Shown here piece after piece: positions 8,801 through 16,862 of a stretch of 64,000 nt of DNA. Below the pieces are notes generated by a model. It was not told the origin of the DNA, ran no database searches, and was given only the letters and a program-made list of their open reading frames with translations. The translations under genes were made by a program, and so were the position numbers. The number at the start of each line of letters is the position of its first letter. The stretch's first letter is position 1. This DNA is from Ornithobacterium rhinotracheale DSM 15997 (GTDB lineage: Bacteria > Bacteroidota > Bacteroidia > Flavobacteriales > Weeksellaceae), in NCBI RefSeq assembly GCF_000265465.1, contig NC_018016.1:186001-250000 (forward strand), written 5' to 3'.

Positions 8801-8992
8801 ATCAAGCTTTTGCAAAATACGCTCTTTCATCTCATTAGCCGCCTTATTGGTAAAGGTGATGGCTAAAATCTGGCTAAAACTTTTGCTATTTTTTTTCTGC
8901 AAAAGAAGGTGCATAATCTCCTGAACAAGTGTATAAGTTTTTCCTGTTCCTGCCGATGCACTATAAATTTTGAATTCCCCTGCTTGAAGCAT
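5882..8992 (-). CDS. AddA/RecB-like UvrD-family helicase-nuclease
   Basis: 1036 residues. Superfamily 1 motifs are in order: Walker A ASAGTGKT (12-19), TFTNKAANEMKERI, DEFQDTS (about 388), LVGDPKQSIYRFRGG (about 410), TIHKSKGLQFPVVFLP (about 725) and VATTRAEEQLYMY (about 805). The C-terminus has a PD-(D/E)XK nuclease core, with RPDRLV and LIDYKTG (about 988) supplying the D and K residues. This is the AddA type of double-strand-break resection enzyme. AddB, usually its partner, is not in the window: the flanking genes are a channel and gap. It is preceded by a promoter core at 9004-9011 only 11 bases from the ATG. The family is certain; pairing with an AddB elsewhere is inference. Confidence 0.9.
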   Translation of the reverse strand: MLQAGEFKIYSASAGTGKTYTLVQEIMHLLLQKKNSKSFSQILAITFTNKAANEMKERILQKLDEWRNGKISEPELASIQEHLNISKEEIQERSGAVLSDILHNYSLFSVSTIDTFNLRLMRAFATDLGLSSNFDVELDTSQLMGEAVDLLYADLQNNQHLSKIITQAATENLARDKSWDISEELKSNASHLYADHFLEYMREIGRLELKDLVEFRGKLITEINEIQDFFTEKCTEILNLVEEQNLAPKDFSGGSRGILSFFTKILNGKMDFPTKTHNDILEGRKLGSSSASASAVDRIEEIFPKIEEAVEQIKAKIVRLQVCNAVYGSINTMSLYNEIEKNLSQIESEGNVMLISEFNKIINENLQSQPTPFIYEKIGTKYRHYFIDEFQDTSSIQWSNLQPLVENALAQGDTLMLVGDPKQSIYRFRGGNPDLMIGLINQGNEFYGNVSVENLDKNWRSYHEIIEFNNDFYTFVANKFIQNEGFKNIYIQGNEQKINHKKGGYVCIKRITIEKGDTKNYNDYVLEDLLAKMKNCLAKGYELRDLTVLVNTNKEANRIAEFLQENEIAVLSDEALLLINNPEIQLILSVLRLTTDTENHKFRADLLLNLKSMKKLKVSDFTEFSLHVLRVPFYQFIAELAKVSVDLSHLNQKMNSLYDQTEKTIAALGIEAQNQEYVLNFLDEILKFQTQNESSAQAFIAYWDERGDRKSIAVPSGVNAVKIMTIHKSKGLQFPVVFLPYTKLDIKDHGLWIPLKEGKFNHFYVNKTNPLKGVVEHLPDEMANIVQKDVQESEMDQINKFYVATTRAEEQLYMYIKTQKKYDSFSFSEILDEYMNSKVGTAEAEYCVGEPEKVSPKKEYKSEDNTVFYPLKYNDWKEKVRISSEHSKMWDVRQRELQDYGKKIHAVLERIQYKEEVEAVLNDYERNGFIDQKEKQVLQSQIHQLLTKPELKEAYEHHTVLNERDFISKTGKIFRPDRLVKTEKGWYLIDYKTGEKSEEHILQIQEYKQFLSELKVDVAHAYLVYLSKDTEILEVD

Positions 8993-9003
8993 TTTTTTAT
9001 TTT

Positions 9004-9011
9004 CAAAAATA
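9004..9011 (-). promoter_or_regulatory. Promoter -7 element of the AddA-like gene
   Basis: Minus-strand TATTTTTG matches TAnnTTTG. Eleven bases separate it from the ATG, so the transcript would have a very short leader. Confidence 0.55.
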
Positions 9012-9048
9012 AGGTTTTTTGATGATTTTTTAGCTTTTGAGGAAAAGA

Positions 9049-9080
9049 AAAATCCGCTCCATCGAAATGAAGCGGATTTT
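9049..9080 (-). terminator. Terminator of the pfkA-gap operon
   Basis: AAAATCCGCT and AGCGGATTTT form a 10-bp stem with a 12-base loop and a T-rich tail on the minus strand just after the gap stop. It separates gap from the AddA-like gene. Confidence 0.85.
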
Positions 9081-9111
9081 GATTATTGTAAGATTACAAT
9101 CTTGGGGCTAA

Positions 9112-10113
9112 TTATAAATTAGCGAAGTATTGTAATGTACGGATTAACTGAGCAGTATAAGACATTTCGTTGTCATACCAAGCAACAGTTTTCACCAATT
9201 GTTTGTCTCCTACAGTCATCACTTTAGTTTGAGTAGCATCAAACAATGAACCGTAAGTGATTCCGATAACATCAGCAGAAACGATTGGATCTTCTGTGTA
9301 ACCGAAAGATTCGTTAGCAGCTTCTTTCATTGCAGCGTTGATTTCATCAACAGATACATTTTTCTCAAGAACTGTAACTAATTCAGTAAGAGATCCTGTT
9401 GGGGTTGGTACACGCTGAGCAGCACCGTCTAATTTTCCGTTTAATTCTGGAATTACTAATCCGATAGCTTTTGCAGCACCAGTTGAGTTTGGAACGATAC
9501 TTACAGCTGCAGCACGAGCTCTTCTTAAATCTCCTTTTTTGTGAGGAGCGTCAAGTGTGTTTTGGTCTCCAGTGTAAGCGTGGATAGTAGTCATTAAACC
9601 TTCTACTACACCGAATTTATCGTTCAACACTTTAGCCATAGGAGCTAAACAGTTTGTAGTACAAGATGCACCAGAGATTACAGTTTCGTCTCCTTTAAGG
9701 ATATTTTGGTTTACATTGAATACAACAGTTGGAACATCTCCACCAGGAGCAGAGATTACTACTCTTTTAGCTCCACCTTTAAGGTGTAATTCAGCTTTTT
9801 CTTTAGTAGCGAAGAATCCTGTACATTCTAGCACGATATCCACTCCTAGCTCTCCCCAAGGAAGTTCTTCTGGATTTGGATTAGCAAGAACTTTTACTTC
9901 TTTTCCGTTTACTTTAAAGGCACCATCTAGCACTTCGATTTCTCCGTTAAAACGACCTTGAGTAGAGTCATATTTTAATAAGTGCGCTAATTGTTTTGCG
10001 TCTGTTAAGTCGTTGATTGCAACTACTTCCAATCCTTCAACTTCTTGAATTCTACGGAATGCTAAACGACCAATGCGTCCAAAACCGTTGATACCTACTT
10101 TTACATTTGCCAT
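9112..10113 (-). CDS. gap: Glyceraldehyde-3-phosphate dehydrogenase, type I
   Basis: 333 residues, full length. It has the NAD-binding motif INGFGRIGR at 8-16 and the active-site [12 protein letters not shown] with catalytic Cys151. The C-terminal half ([12 protein letters not shown]) is intact. It catalyses oxidative phosphorylation of glyceraldehyde 3-phosphate in glycolysis. The gene starts 44 bases after the pfkA stop and a terminator follows it, so pfkA-gap is probably a two-gene glycolytic operon. Codon use is noticeably more biased than in neighbouring genes (few rare codons), consistent with high expression. Confidence 0.97.
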   Translation of the reverse strand: MANVKVGINGFGRIGRLAFRRIQEVEGLEVVAINDLTDAKQLAHLLKYDSTQGRFNGEIEVLDGAFKVNGKEVKVLANPNPEELPWGELGVDIVLECTGFFATKEKAELHLKGGAKRVVISAPGGDVPTVVFNVNQNILKGDETVISGASCTTNCLAPMAKVLNDKFGVVEGLMTTIHAYTGDQNTLDAPHKKGDLRRARAAAVSIVPNSTGAAKAIGLVIPELNGKLDGAAQRVPTPTGSLTELVTVLEKNVSVDEINAAMKEAANESFGYTEDPIVSADVIGITYGSLFDATQTKVMTVGDKQLVKTVAWYDNEMSYTAQLIRTLQYFANL

Positions 10114-10157
10114 AATAATTGTGTTTTTAATTAAATTGTTTTTTTGTTTATAGATTA

Positions 10158-11144
10158 TTATCGTGCCAAAATTTCAGACACTCTAATTAATTCATGATCG
10201 ATTTCGTTGTGTTTTTGGATAGCTTCTTCGATAGGAGTATATACGATCTTATTGCTTCTTACTCCTGCCATTACATTGCTTTTTCCAGCTAAAAGCCCCT
10301 CAACTGCAGCGATACCTAAACGGCTTGCCAACACACGATCTGCACAGCTTGGAGTTCCTCCTCGCTGAATGTGTCCTAGCACCGTAACACGGATATCATA
10401 AGTTGGGTACTTAATTTTGGTAAATTTAGCCAAATCATAAATGTTACCTAGCTCCTCGCCCTCTGCCACAACAATAATGCTTGAGATTTTACCTGTTTGT
10501 TCACCACGATCTAGCGCGTTAAACATTTCATCGATTTCATCTCTTTTTTCTGGAATCAAGATATCTTGTGCGCCAGCTGCGATACCACTATTTAGAGCAA
10601 TAAAACCTGCATCACGCCCCATTACCTCAACAAAGAAGACACGGTTGTGTGATTGTGCTGTATCTCTAATTTTATCTATCGCATCAACAGCGGTGTTAAG
10701 TGCTGTATCGTAACCGATTGTGTAATCTGTACCGAAGATATCGTTATCAATCGTTCCAGGCACTCCAATTACAGGGATTCCATGCTCTTCGTGGAATAAT
10801 TTAGCTCCCGTAAAAGAACCATCTCCCCCGATTACCACAAGGGCATCAATTCCATTTTTTTGTACGTTTTCAAAGGCTTTTTTACGACCTTCTACAGTTC
10901 TAAATTCATCTGAACGGGCAGTTTTTAAAATTGTACCACCTCTATTAATAATATTACTTACACTTCTAGGTCCTAATGAAACTACATCATTTGTAATCAA
11001 TCCCTCATAGCCTAAACGCACTCCTTTCACATTTAGCCCATGGTAAGATGCAGCTCGTACTACCGCACGCAGAGCGGCGTTCATTCCAGGAGCATCTCCC
11101 CCAGAAGTAATTACACCTATTGTGTTGATTTTTTTTGTTGCCAT
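10158..11144 (-). CDS. pfkA: ATP-dependent 6-phosphofructokinase
   Basis: 328 residues. The ATP-binding loop [14 protein letters not shown] is at 13-26, the Mg/ATP motif GGDGSFTGA follows at about 104, and the catalytic TIDNDI segment is at about 132. [19 protein letters not shown] is the fructose-6-phosphate/allosteric region. GGDG is the signature of ATP-dependent rather than pyrophosphate-dependent enzymes. It is the first gene of a pfkA-gap operon, transcribed away from a NrtR-type regulator across a 489-bp gap that contains phased palindromic motifs. Confidence 0.97.
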   Translation of the reverse strand: MATKKINTIGVITSGGDAPGMNAALRAVVRAASYHGLNVKGVRLGYEGLITNDVVSLGPRSVSNIINRGGTILKTARSDEFRTVEGRKKAFENVQKNGIDALVVIGGDGSFTGAKLFHEEHGIPVIGVPGTIDNDIFGTDYTIGYDTALNTAVDAIDKIRDTAQSHNRVFFVEVMGRDAGFIALNSGIAAGAQDILIPEKRDEIDEMFNALDRGEQTGKISSIIVVAEGEELGNIYDLAKFTKIKYPTYDIRVTVLGHIQRGGTPSCADRVLASRLGIAAVEGLLAGKSNVMAGVRSNKIVYTPIEEAIQKHNEIDHELIRVSEILAR

Positions 11145-11162
11145 AGTTTAATTTTAACGATA

Positions 11163-11170
11163 CAAATATA
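11163..11170 (-). promoter_or_regulatory. Promoter -7 element of pfkA
   Basis: Minus-strand TATATTTG, an exact TAnnTTTG match, lies 18 bases before the pfkA start codon. No clear -33 TTG is visible, which would suit an activator-dependent promoter. Confidence 0.6.
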
Positions 11171-11275
11171 GTGAACTTTATTGATTATTTTATATGATTT
11201 ATATTAGAATCTATATTACACCTTATATTTTAATACCTTAGAGCCAAAAACAATCACAATCTGTTCGAAACCTCC

Positions 11276-11341
11276 GTGCGCATTCCGCCAAATTTCTATG
11301 CGCATCGCGAAAAAATTGCATGCGCATGCAATTTTTCGGCA
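11276..11341. promoter_or_regulatory. Three TGCGCAT motifs phased at 22 bp; 26-bp perfect palindrome
   Basis: The 489-bp gap 11145-11633 between divergent pfkA and the NrtR-type gene contains no coding sequence. Inside it TGCGCAT occurs at 11277, 11299 and 11321, exactly 22 bp apart (about two helical turns). Copies 2 and 3 are the full palindrome ATGCGCAT. Copy 3 sits at the centre of a perfect 26-bp palindrome (11311-11336) that ends in A/T runs. The block is G+C richer than the AT-rich surroundings. It looks like a multi-site operator, 132-197 bp from pfkA and about 293-358 bp from the regulator. The rest of the gap is AT-rich and featureless apart from the pfkA promoter. Confidence 0.5.
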
Positions 11342-11633
11342 AAGCTCTCACAAGTTTTTTACACAATTTCGCTTTCTTATTTTAAGCTCAATCCTATCAA
11401 GATTTTCTCCACAAACACCGAAATGGCTGAAAGATTAACTATTTAATAAGCATTTAATAGTATTTTCTAACAATTTTCACAAAACAATTAAGCACTATTT
11501 TAAGACACAAATATCTTAATTATTTATTTATAAGCCATTTAAATTAAAACTGATTTTTACTCATTCTGATTATTTTTTATTTTAATTATTAAATTTATTT
11601 GTATATTAGTGCTAAATTAAATTTTGATAGAAA

Positions 11634-12353
11634 ATGACTGAAAAAAGAGAGTTTTTAGATGTTTCGGTGGACTGTACCGTTTTTGGATATGATGATAAAC
11701 AGCTAAAAATATTGCTGATTGAACAAAAAAAACAAAGTCCTGAGCATATTCCGCTCCGTGCGCTCCCAGGAGACCATGTGTATAAAGGAGAAGATATAGA
11801 CGATGCTGCAAATCGTGTGCTAGAGGAGCTTACAGGTTTAAGAGGTGTTTTCTTAAAACAATTCCACGCATTTGGTAAGCCAGACCGCCTTCAACAAAAA
11901 CAAGATAAAGAATGGTTGCTCAATGTGAGAAAAGATTTAAACAAACATGTGGTAACAATTGCTTATTATTCTTTAATTAAAATGGAGGATTTCGTGCCCG
12001 AGGCTGCCTCTTTTGCCAATAAAACTGAATGGGTGAATATTGATGAAATCCCACACCTTGGTTTTGACCACGATGAAATCTTTCAAAAAGCACTTGCTAC
12101 ATTAAGGTTTGATACCGAAAACTACAATATCGCTTTTGAACTTTTACCTAAAAAATTTACGCTCTCGCAACTTCAAAATATCTACGAAGTGATCCTAGAC
12201 AGAGAGTTTGACAAAAGAAACTTTAGAAAAAGTATTAAAAAACTAAGCAATCTAATCCCGCTGAACGAAAAACAAAAAGGTGTATTCCACAAACCTGCAC
12301 AGTTATATTCTTTTGATATCAAAAAACAAATCGAGGAAACAGATGTTATTTAA
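11634..12353 (+). CDS. NrtR-type transcriptional regulator: degenerate Nudix domain plus winged helix
   Basis: 239 residues. Residues 1 to about 150 are a Nudix fold and about 160-239 are the C-terminal winged-helix domain typical of NrtR-like regulators. The Nudix box (45-69) is degenerate: the second Gly is Asp47, the RE pair is R61-V62, and the EE pair is E65-L66. Two of the metal-binding acidic positions are therefore lost and hydrolysis is unlikely. NrtR-family proteins in Bacteroidota use the Nudix domain to sense sugar-derived or nucleotide ligands and control catabolic genes (AraR of Bacteroides is one). The divergent pfkA-gap operon is the obvious candidate target. A plain inactive Nudix protein is the alternative. 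Confidence 0.8.
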   Translation: MTEKREFLDVSVDCTVFGYDDKQLKILLIEQKKQSPEHIPLRALPGDHVYKGEDIDDAANRVLEELTGLRGVFLKQFHAFGKPDRLQQKQDKEWLLNVRKDLNKHVVTIAYYSLIKMEDFVPEAASFANKTEWVNIDEIPHLGFDHDEIFQKALATLRFDTENYNIAFELLPKKFTLSQLQNIYEVILDREFDKRNFRKSIKKLSNLIPLNEKQKGVFHKPAQLYSFDIKKQIEETDVI

Positions 12354-12405
12354 TTAAAAAGCTCACAAAATCCTTGTTGATTTTTTTAAATATCATAATT
12401 AGATA

Positions 12406-12413
12406 TATCTTTG
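12406..12413 (+). promoter_or_regulatory. Promoter -7 element of pyrH-frr
   Basis: TATCTTTG matches TAnnTTTG, 19 bases before the pyrH ATG. A TTGTTG about 26-30 bp upstream is a loose -33 candidate. Confidence 0.6.
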
Positions 12414-12432
12414 TAGAACAATATTTTTTCGT

Positions 12433-13140
12433 ATGAAGTTCAAAAGAATACTACTAAAATTAAGCGGTGAAGCCCTCATGGGTGAACGCCAGTATGGAAT
12501 CGATCCTAAACAAATCGAAGCCTACTCTAAACAAGTAAAGGAAATCGCCGATATGGGATGCCAAGTGGCAATCGTGATTGGTGGAGGAAATATTTTTAGA
12601 GGAATTTCTGGTGCTGCCAATGGAATGGATCGTGTACAAGGCGACTATATGGGAATGCTAGCAACCATCATCAATGCCATGGCTCTACAACAAGGTCTAG
12701 AAGATGCGGGCGTAGACACGCGTTTGCAAACTGCCATAGAAATGGAGAAAATTGCAGAACCTTACATCCGCAGAAAAGCCATTAGACACTTAGAGAAAAA
12801 TCGCGTGGTGATCTTTGGTGGAGGTCTTGGAAATCCATATTTCACAACCGATTCTGCCGCGGTGTTGCGTGCCATTGAAATCGAAGCTGATGCTATCTTA
12901 AAAGGTACTCGTGTAGACGGAATCTACACCGCAGATCCTGAAAAAGATGAAAATGCTAAGAAATTCGATAATTTATCGTTTAAAGAAGTTTATGACAAAG
13001 GCTTGAAAGTAATGGATATGACTGCCTTTACTTTAAGTGAAGAAAACAATTTGCCGATCGTAGTATTCGATATGAACACCGTGGGGAACTTGAAAAAAGT
13101 AATCGACGGAGAAGAAGTCGGAACCATTGTAACCAATTAA
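12433..13140 (+). CDS. pyrH: UMP kinase
   Basis: 235 residues, the bacterial hexameric UMP kinase of the amino-acid kinase fold. It opens [17 protein letters not shown], has the GGGNIFRG nucleotide loop at about 52-59, the conserved FTTDSAA segment (about 138) and the [15 protein letters not shown] motif. It phosphorylates UMP to UDP. It is followed after 21 bases by frr, a gene order conserved in many bacteria (tsf/pyrH/frr cluster), though tsf is not here. Confidence 0.97.
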   Translation: MKFKRILLKLSGEALMGERQYGIDPKQIEAYSKQVKEIADMGCQVAIVIGGGNIFRGISGAANGMDRVQGDYMGMLATIINAMALQQGLEDAGVDTRLQTAIEMEKIAEPYIRRKAIRHLEKNRVVIFGGGLGNPYFTTDSAAVLRAIEIEADAILKGTRVDGIYTADPEKDENAKKFDNLSFKEVYDKGLKVMDMTAFTLSEENNLPIVVFDMNTVGNLKKVIDGEEVGTIVTN

Positions 13141-13161
13141 TTAACTAAACAAATCAAGAAT

Positions 13162-13710
13162 ATGAATATAGACAATATTGTAAAGGAAACAGAAGCTGGT
13201 ATGAAGGATTCTATCGCACACTTGGAAAAGGCTTTTAGCCAAATTCGTGCGGGGAGAGCTACTCCAGCGATGCTTGGTAGTGTAATGGTAGACTACTACG
13301 GAAACCTTACTCCACTTAGCCAAGTGGCTAATGTGAGTGCTCCAGATGCTATGACTTTAAATGTTCAACCATGGGAAAATAGCATGATTCAGCCTATTGA
13401 AAAAGCTATCATGGAGGCTAACCTGGGCTTTAACCCATCAAACAACGGAAATTCTGTAATCATCAGCGTTCCGCCATTAACAGAAGAGCGTAGAAAAGAC
13501 TTAGTAAAACAAGCTAAGGCAGAATTAGAAACAGCCAAAATCAGTATCCGCAACTGGAGAAAAGATGCTAACAACACGATTAAAAAATCAGAAGAATCAG
13601 AAGATGTACAAAAAGGTCTAGAGGCTGATGTGCAAAAACTGACTGACCAATATATCGAGGTGGCTGATAAGACTTTCTCTAACAAGGAAGCTGAAATCAT
13701 GAAAGTTTAA
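13162..13710 (+). CDS. frr: Ribosome recycling factor
   Basis: 182 residues, normal RRF length. The signature IRAGRATPAML is at about 29-39 and the central domain has PLSQVANVSAPDA. PPLTEERRKDLVKQAK and the C-terminal long-helix segment are present. With EF-G it splits post-termination ribosomes. It is second gene of the pyrH-frr operon. A T-rich hairpin and then a convergent hppA gene follow. Confidence 0.97.
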   Translation: MNIDNIVKETEAGMKDSIAHLEKAFSQIRAGRATPAMLGSVMVDYYGNLTPLSQVANVSAPDAMTLNVQPWENSMIQPIEKAIMEANLGFNPSNNGNSVIISVPPLTEERRKDLVKQAKAELETAKISIRNWRKDANNTIKKSEESEDVQKGLEADVQKLTDQYIEVADKTFSNKEAEIMKV

Positions 13711-13745
13711 TAACTCGTTTTTAATTTTTTCATAATAGATTTTTT

Positions 13746-13810
13746 CTGCTCCAGTTTTAATTTTTTAGAGTTTATTTTTTCCTCTAATTTCTTTTCTGGA
13801 GCAGTTTTAT
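13746..13810 (+). terminator. Probable frr terminator (long hairpin)
   Basis: CTGCTCCAG (13746) pairs with CTGGAGCAG (13796). An inner TTAGAG/CTCTAA stem sits inside it and a T-rich tail follows. The large loop is very T-rich. Confidence 0.55.
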
Positions 13811-13821
13811 TTAAAACAAAA

Positions 13822-13852
13822 ATAAGCGCGACTCATTTTGAGTCGCGCTTAT
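13822..13852 (-). terminator. Terminator of hppA
   Basis: ATAAGCGCGACTCA and its complement form a perfect 14-bp stem with a 3-base loop. It lies between convergent frr and hppA. The T-rich side favours the minus-strand gene, but it could act both ways. Confidence 0.75.
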
Positions 13853-13875
13853 CATTTATTAGGGCAAATATAATT

Positions 13876-16599
13876 TTATTCCGTAAAGCGAACATCTAAA
13901 CGACGATTTTGCGCTTGACACGCAGGCGTGTCATTTGCCTCGCAAATTGGGTGCGCTTCGCCATAGCCTTCTGCTTCTAATCTATCAGCAGCAATTCCTT
14001 TAGCCACCAAAACATTTTTTAAACTTTCGGCTCTGGCTTGCGATAGCTTTAAATTATTTTCAGGACTACCAACATTGTCGGTGTAGCCTCCGATTTTTAG
14101 TTTCACATCTGGATAAGCGTTTAAGATTTTTACTAAATTCTCAATTTGCTTATTAGACTTTTCTGTAAGCTCACTACTTCCTGTTTTAAATCCAATTTGG
14201 TCTAAAGTTGTCCAAGTTTTGTACAATCCTGCGTTATCGATTTCGCCTCCATTTAACAAATCTACCAAATGCTTTTCAGTTGAATTAATCCCTTTGTTTA
14301 AAGTTTCATTGTTAGGTAAGGCGATTTCTGTAATTTCACCTAATTGATAAATGTAATTCCCATCAGCATCTATTAATTCTTCTTGTGGAGCTTCCTCTAA
14401 AATAATCGCTCCATTATCAATCGGTTTTCCTTCATATAAATTGCTTTCTTTCTTGATTTGTTCGCCCAAAATCGGAGCAATTACCAAACCTACCAAACAA
14501 GACAATTTAATCAAAATATTCATAGACGGTCCTGAGGTATCCTTGAACGGATCCCCAACGGTATCACCCGTTACAGAGGCTTTGTGCTCGCCAGTTCCTT
14601 TGGCATGCTTTACACCAGCCACCTCAACACCTGCTTCGATTGATTTTTTGGCATTATCCCAAGCACCACCTGCGTTGTTTTGGAAAATTGCCCAAATCAC
14701 TCCCGAAACAGTAACCCCAGCCATGTAGCTACCAAGCGACTCTGCCCCCATTAGGAATCCAATCAAAATTGGTGTAAAAATCGCAATCGCACCTGGCAAC
14801 ATCATTTCTTTTAAAGCAGCTTTGGTAGAAATATCCACACATTTTCCGTATTCTGGCGTGCCTGTTCCTTCCATAATTCCTGGAATTTCACGGAACTGTC
14901 TTCTCACCTCTTGCACCATTTCCATAGCGGCTTTCCCCACCGAATTCATTGCCAAAGCAGAGAACACCACGGGAATCATTCCACCGATAAATAAAGCGGC
15001 TAAAACATTGGCTTTAAAAATATTAATTCCATCGATTCCTGTAAAAGTAACATAGGCAGCGAACAAGGCTAAAGCCGTAAGTGCCGCAGAAGCAATGGCA
15101 AAGCCTTTCCCAATGGCTGCGGTAGTATTCCCCACAGAATCTAAAACATCGGTGCGACCCCTTACTTCTTTTGGCAATTCGCTCATCTCAGCAATTCCAC
15201 CTGCGTTGTCAGCAATTGGTCCAAACGCGTCGATGGCCAATTGCATCGCAGTGGTCGCCATCATTGCAGATGCGGCGATTGATACCCCATAAAATCCTGC
15301 AAAACTATAAGCTCCCCAAATTGCGCCCGCAAATAATACAATAGGTGCAAATGTTGAAATCATTCCTACACCAAGCCCTGCAATGATATTGGTCGCAGCA
15401 CCTGTTGCAGATTTCTCTACAATGCTTAAAACAGGTCTCTTGCCAAGTGCGGTATAATATTCTGTGAAGTATGAAATGGCAAATCCTACAATCAATCCTA
15501 TTAATACAGAATAAAAAACATAAATTGAAGGGATTTCTTGAATGCCTAAACCAAAGAAATTCATTTGTAGAACTTCTGGCAACATCCATTTAATCAAGAA
15601 TAAAGAAACCACTGCTGTAAGTATAATTGAAACCCAGTTTCCTAAGTTTAATGCCATTTGCACTTTGTTTTCGCTTGCATCGTTTGACTTAATTTTTACG
15701 AAAAAAGTTCCGATGATTGAAAACACAATTCCGAATCCTGCAATAAATAAAGGTAACAAAATAGGACCCATACCGTGAAATGCCGTAGGTGCACTAGCTC
15801 CCATATCACGGATTACATAATTCCCAAGTACCATAGCCGCCAAAACAGTTGCTACATACGAACCAAACAAATCGGCTCCCATACCTGCAACATCCCCCAC
15901 ATTGTCGCCCACATTATCGGCAATGGTTGCGGGGTTACGCGGGTCATCTTCAGGGATTCCAGCTTCTACTTTCCCCACCAAGTCTGCTCCCACATCGGCA
16001 GCTTTGGTATAGATACCACCTCCTACACGCGCAAAAAGTGCAATAGATTCTGCTCCGAGTGAAAATCCTGCCAAGGCCTCTAGCACCATTGTCATACTCG
16101 AAACAAAATCTCCCTCGCTATCGCCTAAATAAGCCAACAAACAGAAGAAGATAAAACTTAGCCCAAAAACGGCTAAACCTGCAACGCCTAATCCCATCAC
16201 CATTCCACCTCCAAACGAAACTTTTAAGGCTTGTGGCAAGCTAGTTTTAGCTGCTTGTGCCGTGCGCACATTGGCATCTGTTGCTACACGCATCCCGATG
16301 TTACCCGCAATGGCAGAAAACACAGCTCCCACGATAAATGCAGGAACAATCAACCAGTGGGTGGTGGGCACGATATAGGAAATAAATGCCAATGCCAGAG
16401 AGGCTACTAGTACAAAAATTAGCAAAATTCTATATTCTGCATTTAAAAAAGCCATCGCTCCTTCCTTGATGTGGTGGGCAATAGTCTGCATTTTGGCTTC
16501 GCCGCTGTTTTGCTTTTTAATCCACGAAAACTTCGCTCCCATTACAGCAAGTCCCAGTAGCGCCAACAAAGTCGGTAAATAAATAATCCAATCGCTCAT
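13876..16599 (-). CDS. hppA: Membrane-bound ion-pumping pyrophosphatase fused to a C-terminal OmpA domain
   Basis: 907 residues. Residues 1 to about 702 are a complete membrane pyrophosphatase with about 16 membrane segments. It has the substrate motif DNVGDNVGDVAGMGADLFGS, the GGGIYTKAADVGADLVGKVE loop and the second acidic motif in DAFGPIADNAGGIAEM. The GNTTAAIGKG segment has Ala where K+-independent enzymes carry Lys, so it is probably the K+-dependent type, Na+ or Na+/H+ pumping. After the last helix (683-702) comes a linker of about 80 residues and then an OmpA/MotB-like domain (785-907), with F.TGSSEL, GYTDNVG, LSQARAESLKNVL, GYGEAHP and NRRLDVRF. That domain binds peptidoglycan in known proteins and would be periplasmic here, because the C-terminus of this pump family is extracytoplasmic. 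A paired Cys (in PIC...PAC) could form a disulfide. Confidence 0.95.
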   Translation of the reverse strand: MSDWIIYLPTLLALLGLAVMGAKFSWIKKQNSGEAKMQTIAHHIKEGAMAFLNAEYRILLIFVLVASLALAFISYIVPTTHWLIVPAFIVGAVFSAIAGNIGMRVATDANVRTAQAAKTSLPQALKVSFGGGMVMGLGVAGLAVFGLSFIFFCLLAYLGDSEGDFVSSMTMVLEALAGFSLGAESIALFARVGGGIYTKAADVGADLVGKVEAGIPEDDPRNPATIADNVGDNVGDVAGMGADLFGSYVATVLAAMVLGNYVIRDMGASAPTAFHGMGPILLPLFIAGFGIVFSIIGTFFVKIKSNDASENKVQMALNLGNWVSIILTAVVSLFLIKWMLPEVLQMNFFGLGIQEIPSIYVFYSVLIGLIVGFAISYFTEYYTALGKRPVLSIVEKSATGAATNIIAGLGVGMISTFAPIVLFAGAIWGAYSFAGFYGVSIAASAMMATTAMQLAIDAFGPIADNAGGIAEMSELPKEVRGRTDVLDSVGNTTAAIGKGFAIASAALTALALFAAYVTFTGIDGINIFKANVLAALFIGGMIPVVFSALAMNSVGKAAMEMVQEVRRQFREIPGIMEGTGTPEYGKCVDISTKAALKEMMLPGAIAIFTPILIGFLMGAESLGSYMAGVTVSGVIWAIFQNNAGGAWDNAKKSIEAGVEVAGVKHAKGTGEHKASVTGDTVGDPFKDTSGPSMNILIKLSCLVGLVIAPILGEQIKKESNLYEGKPIDNGAIILEEAPQEELIDADGNYIYQLGEITEIALPNNETLNKGINSTEKHLVDLLNGGEIDNAGLYKTWTTLDQIGFKTGSSELTEKSNKQIENLVKILNAYPDVKLKIGGYTDNVGSPENNLKLSQARAESLKNVLVAKGIAADRLEAEGYGEAHPICEANDTPACQAQNRRLDVRFTE

Positions 16600-16825
16600 A
16601 TGTTATATTTTTATATTTTCTACTATTTTTCTTGACAATGTGTAAAAATTACATTTTTAATGATTTTTTAATCGTTTTTAAGGCTTAGCTTAAACAATAT
16701 TTCAATCATTTTACCAAATTTGGAGCATAAAATTAATATTAATTTTTAAATTCACACAGTTTTCAGTTAATTAAACTAAAAAAAATTTTCGGCCAACATA
16801 TTTGAAATTTCACAAGTAAAATCTT

Positions 16826-16833
16826 TATTTTTG
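16826..16833 (+). promoter_or_regulatory. Promoter -7 element of the DUF5686 gene
   Basis: TATTTTTG matches TAnnTTTG, about 30 bases before the ATG at 16863. The 263-bp gap upstream to hppA is AT-rich and holds nothing else I can identify. Confidence 0.55.
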
Positions 16834-16862
16834 AAAAATATTTGATTCCTAACCTATTATTT

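Noticed and set aside
11276-11341. CRISPR-like short array
   Set aside because: Only three short palindromic motifs with 22-bp phase and no unique spacers; no cas genes. It is better read as an operator array.
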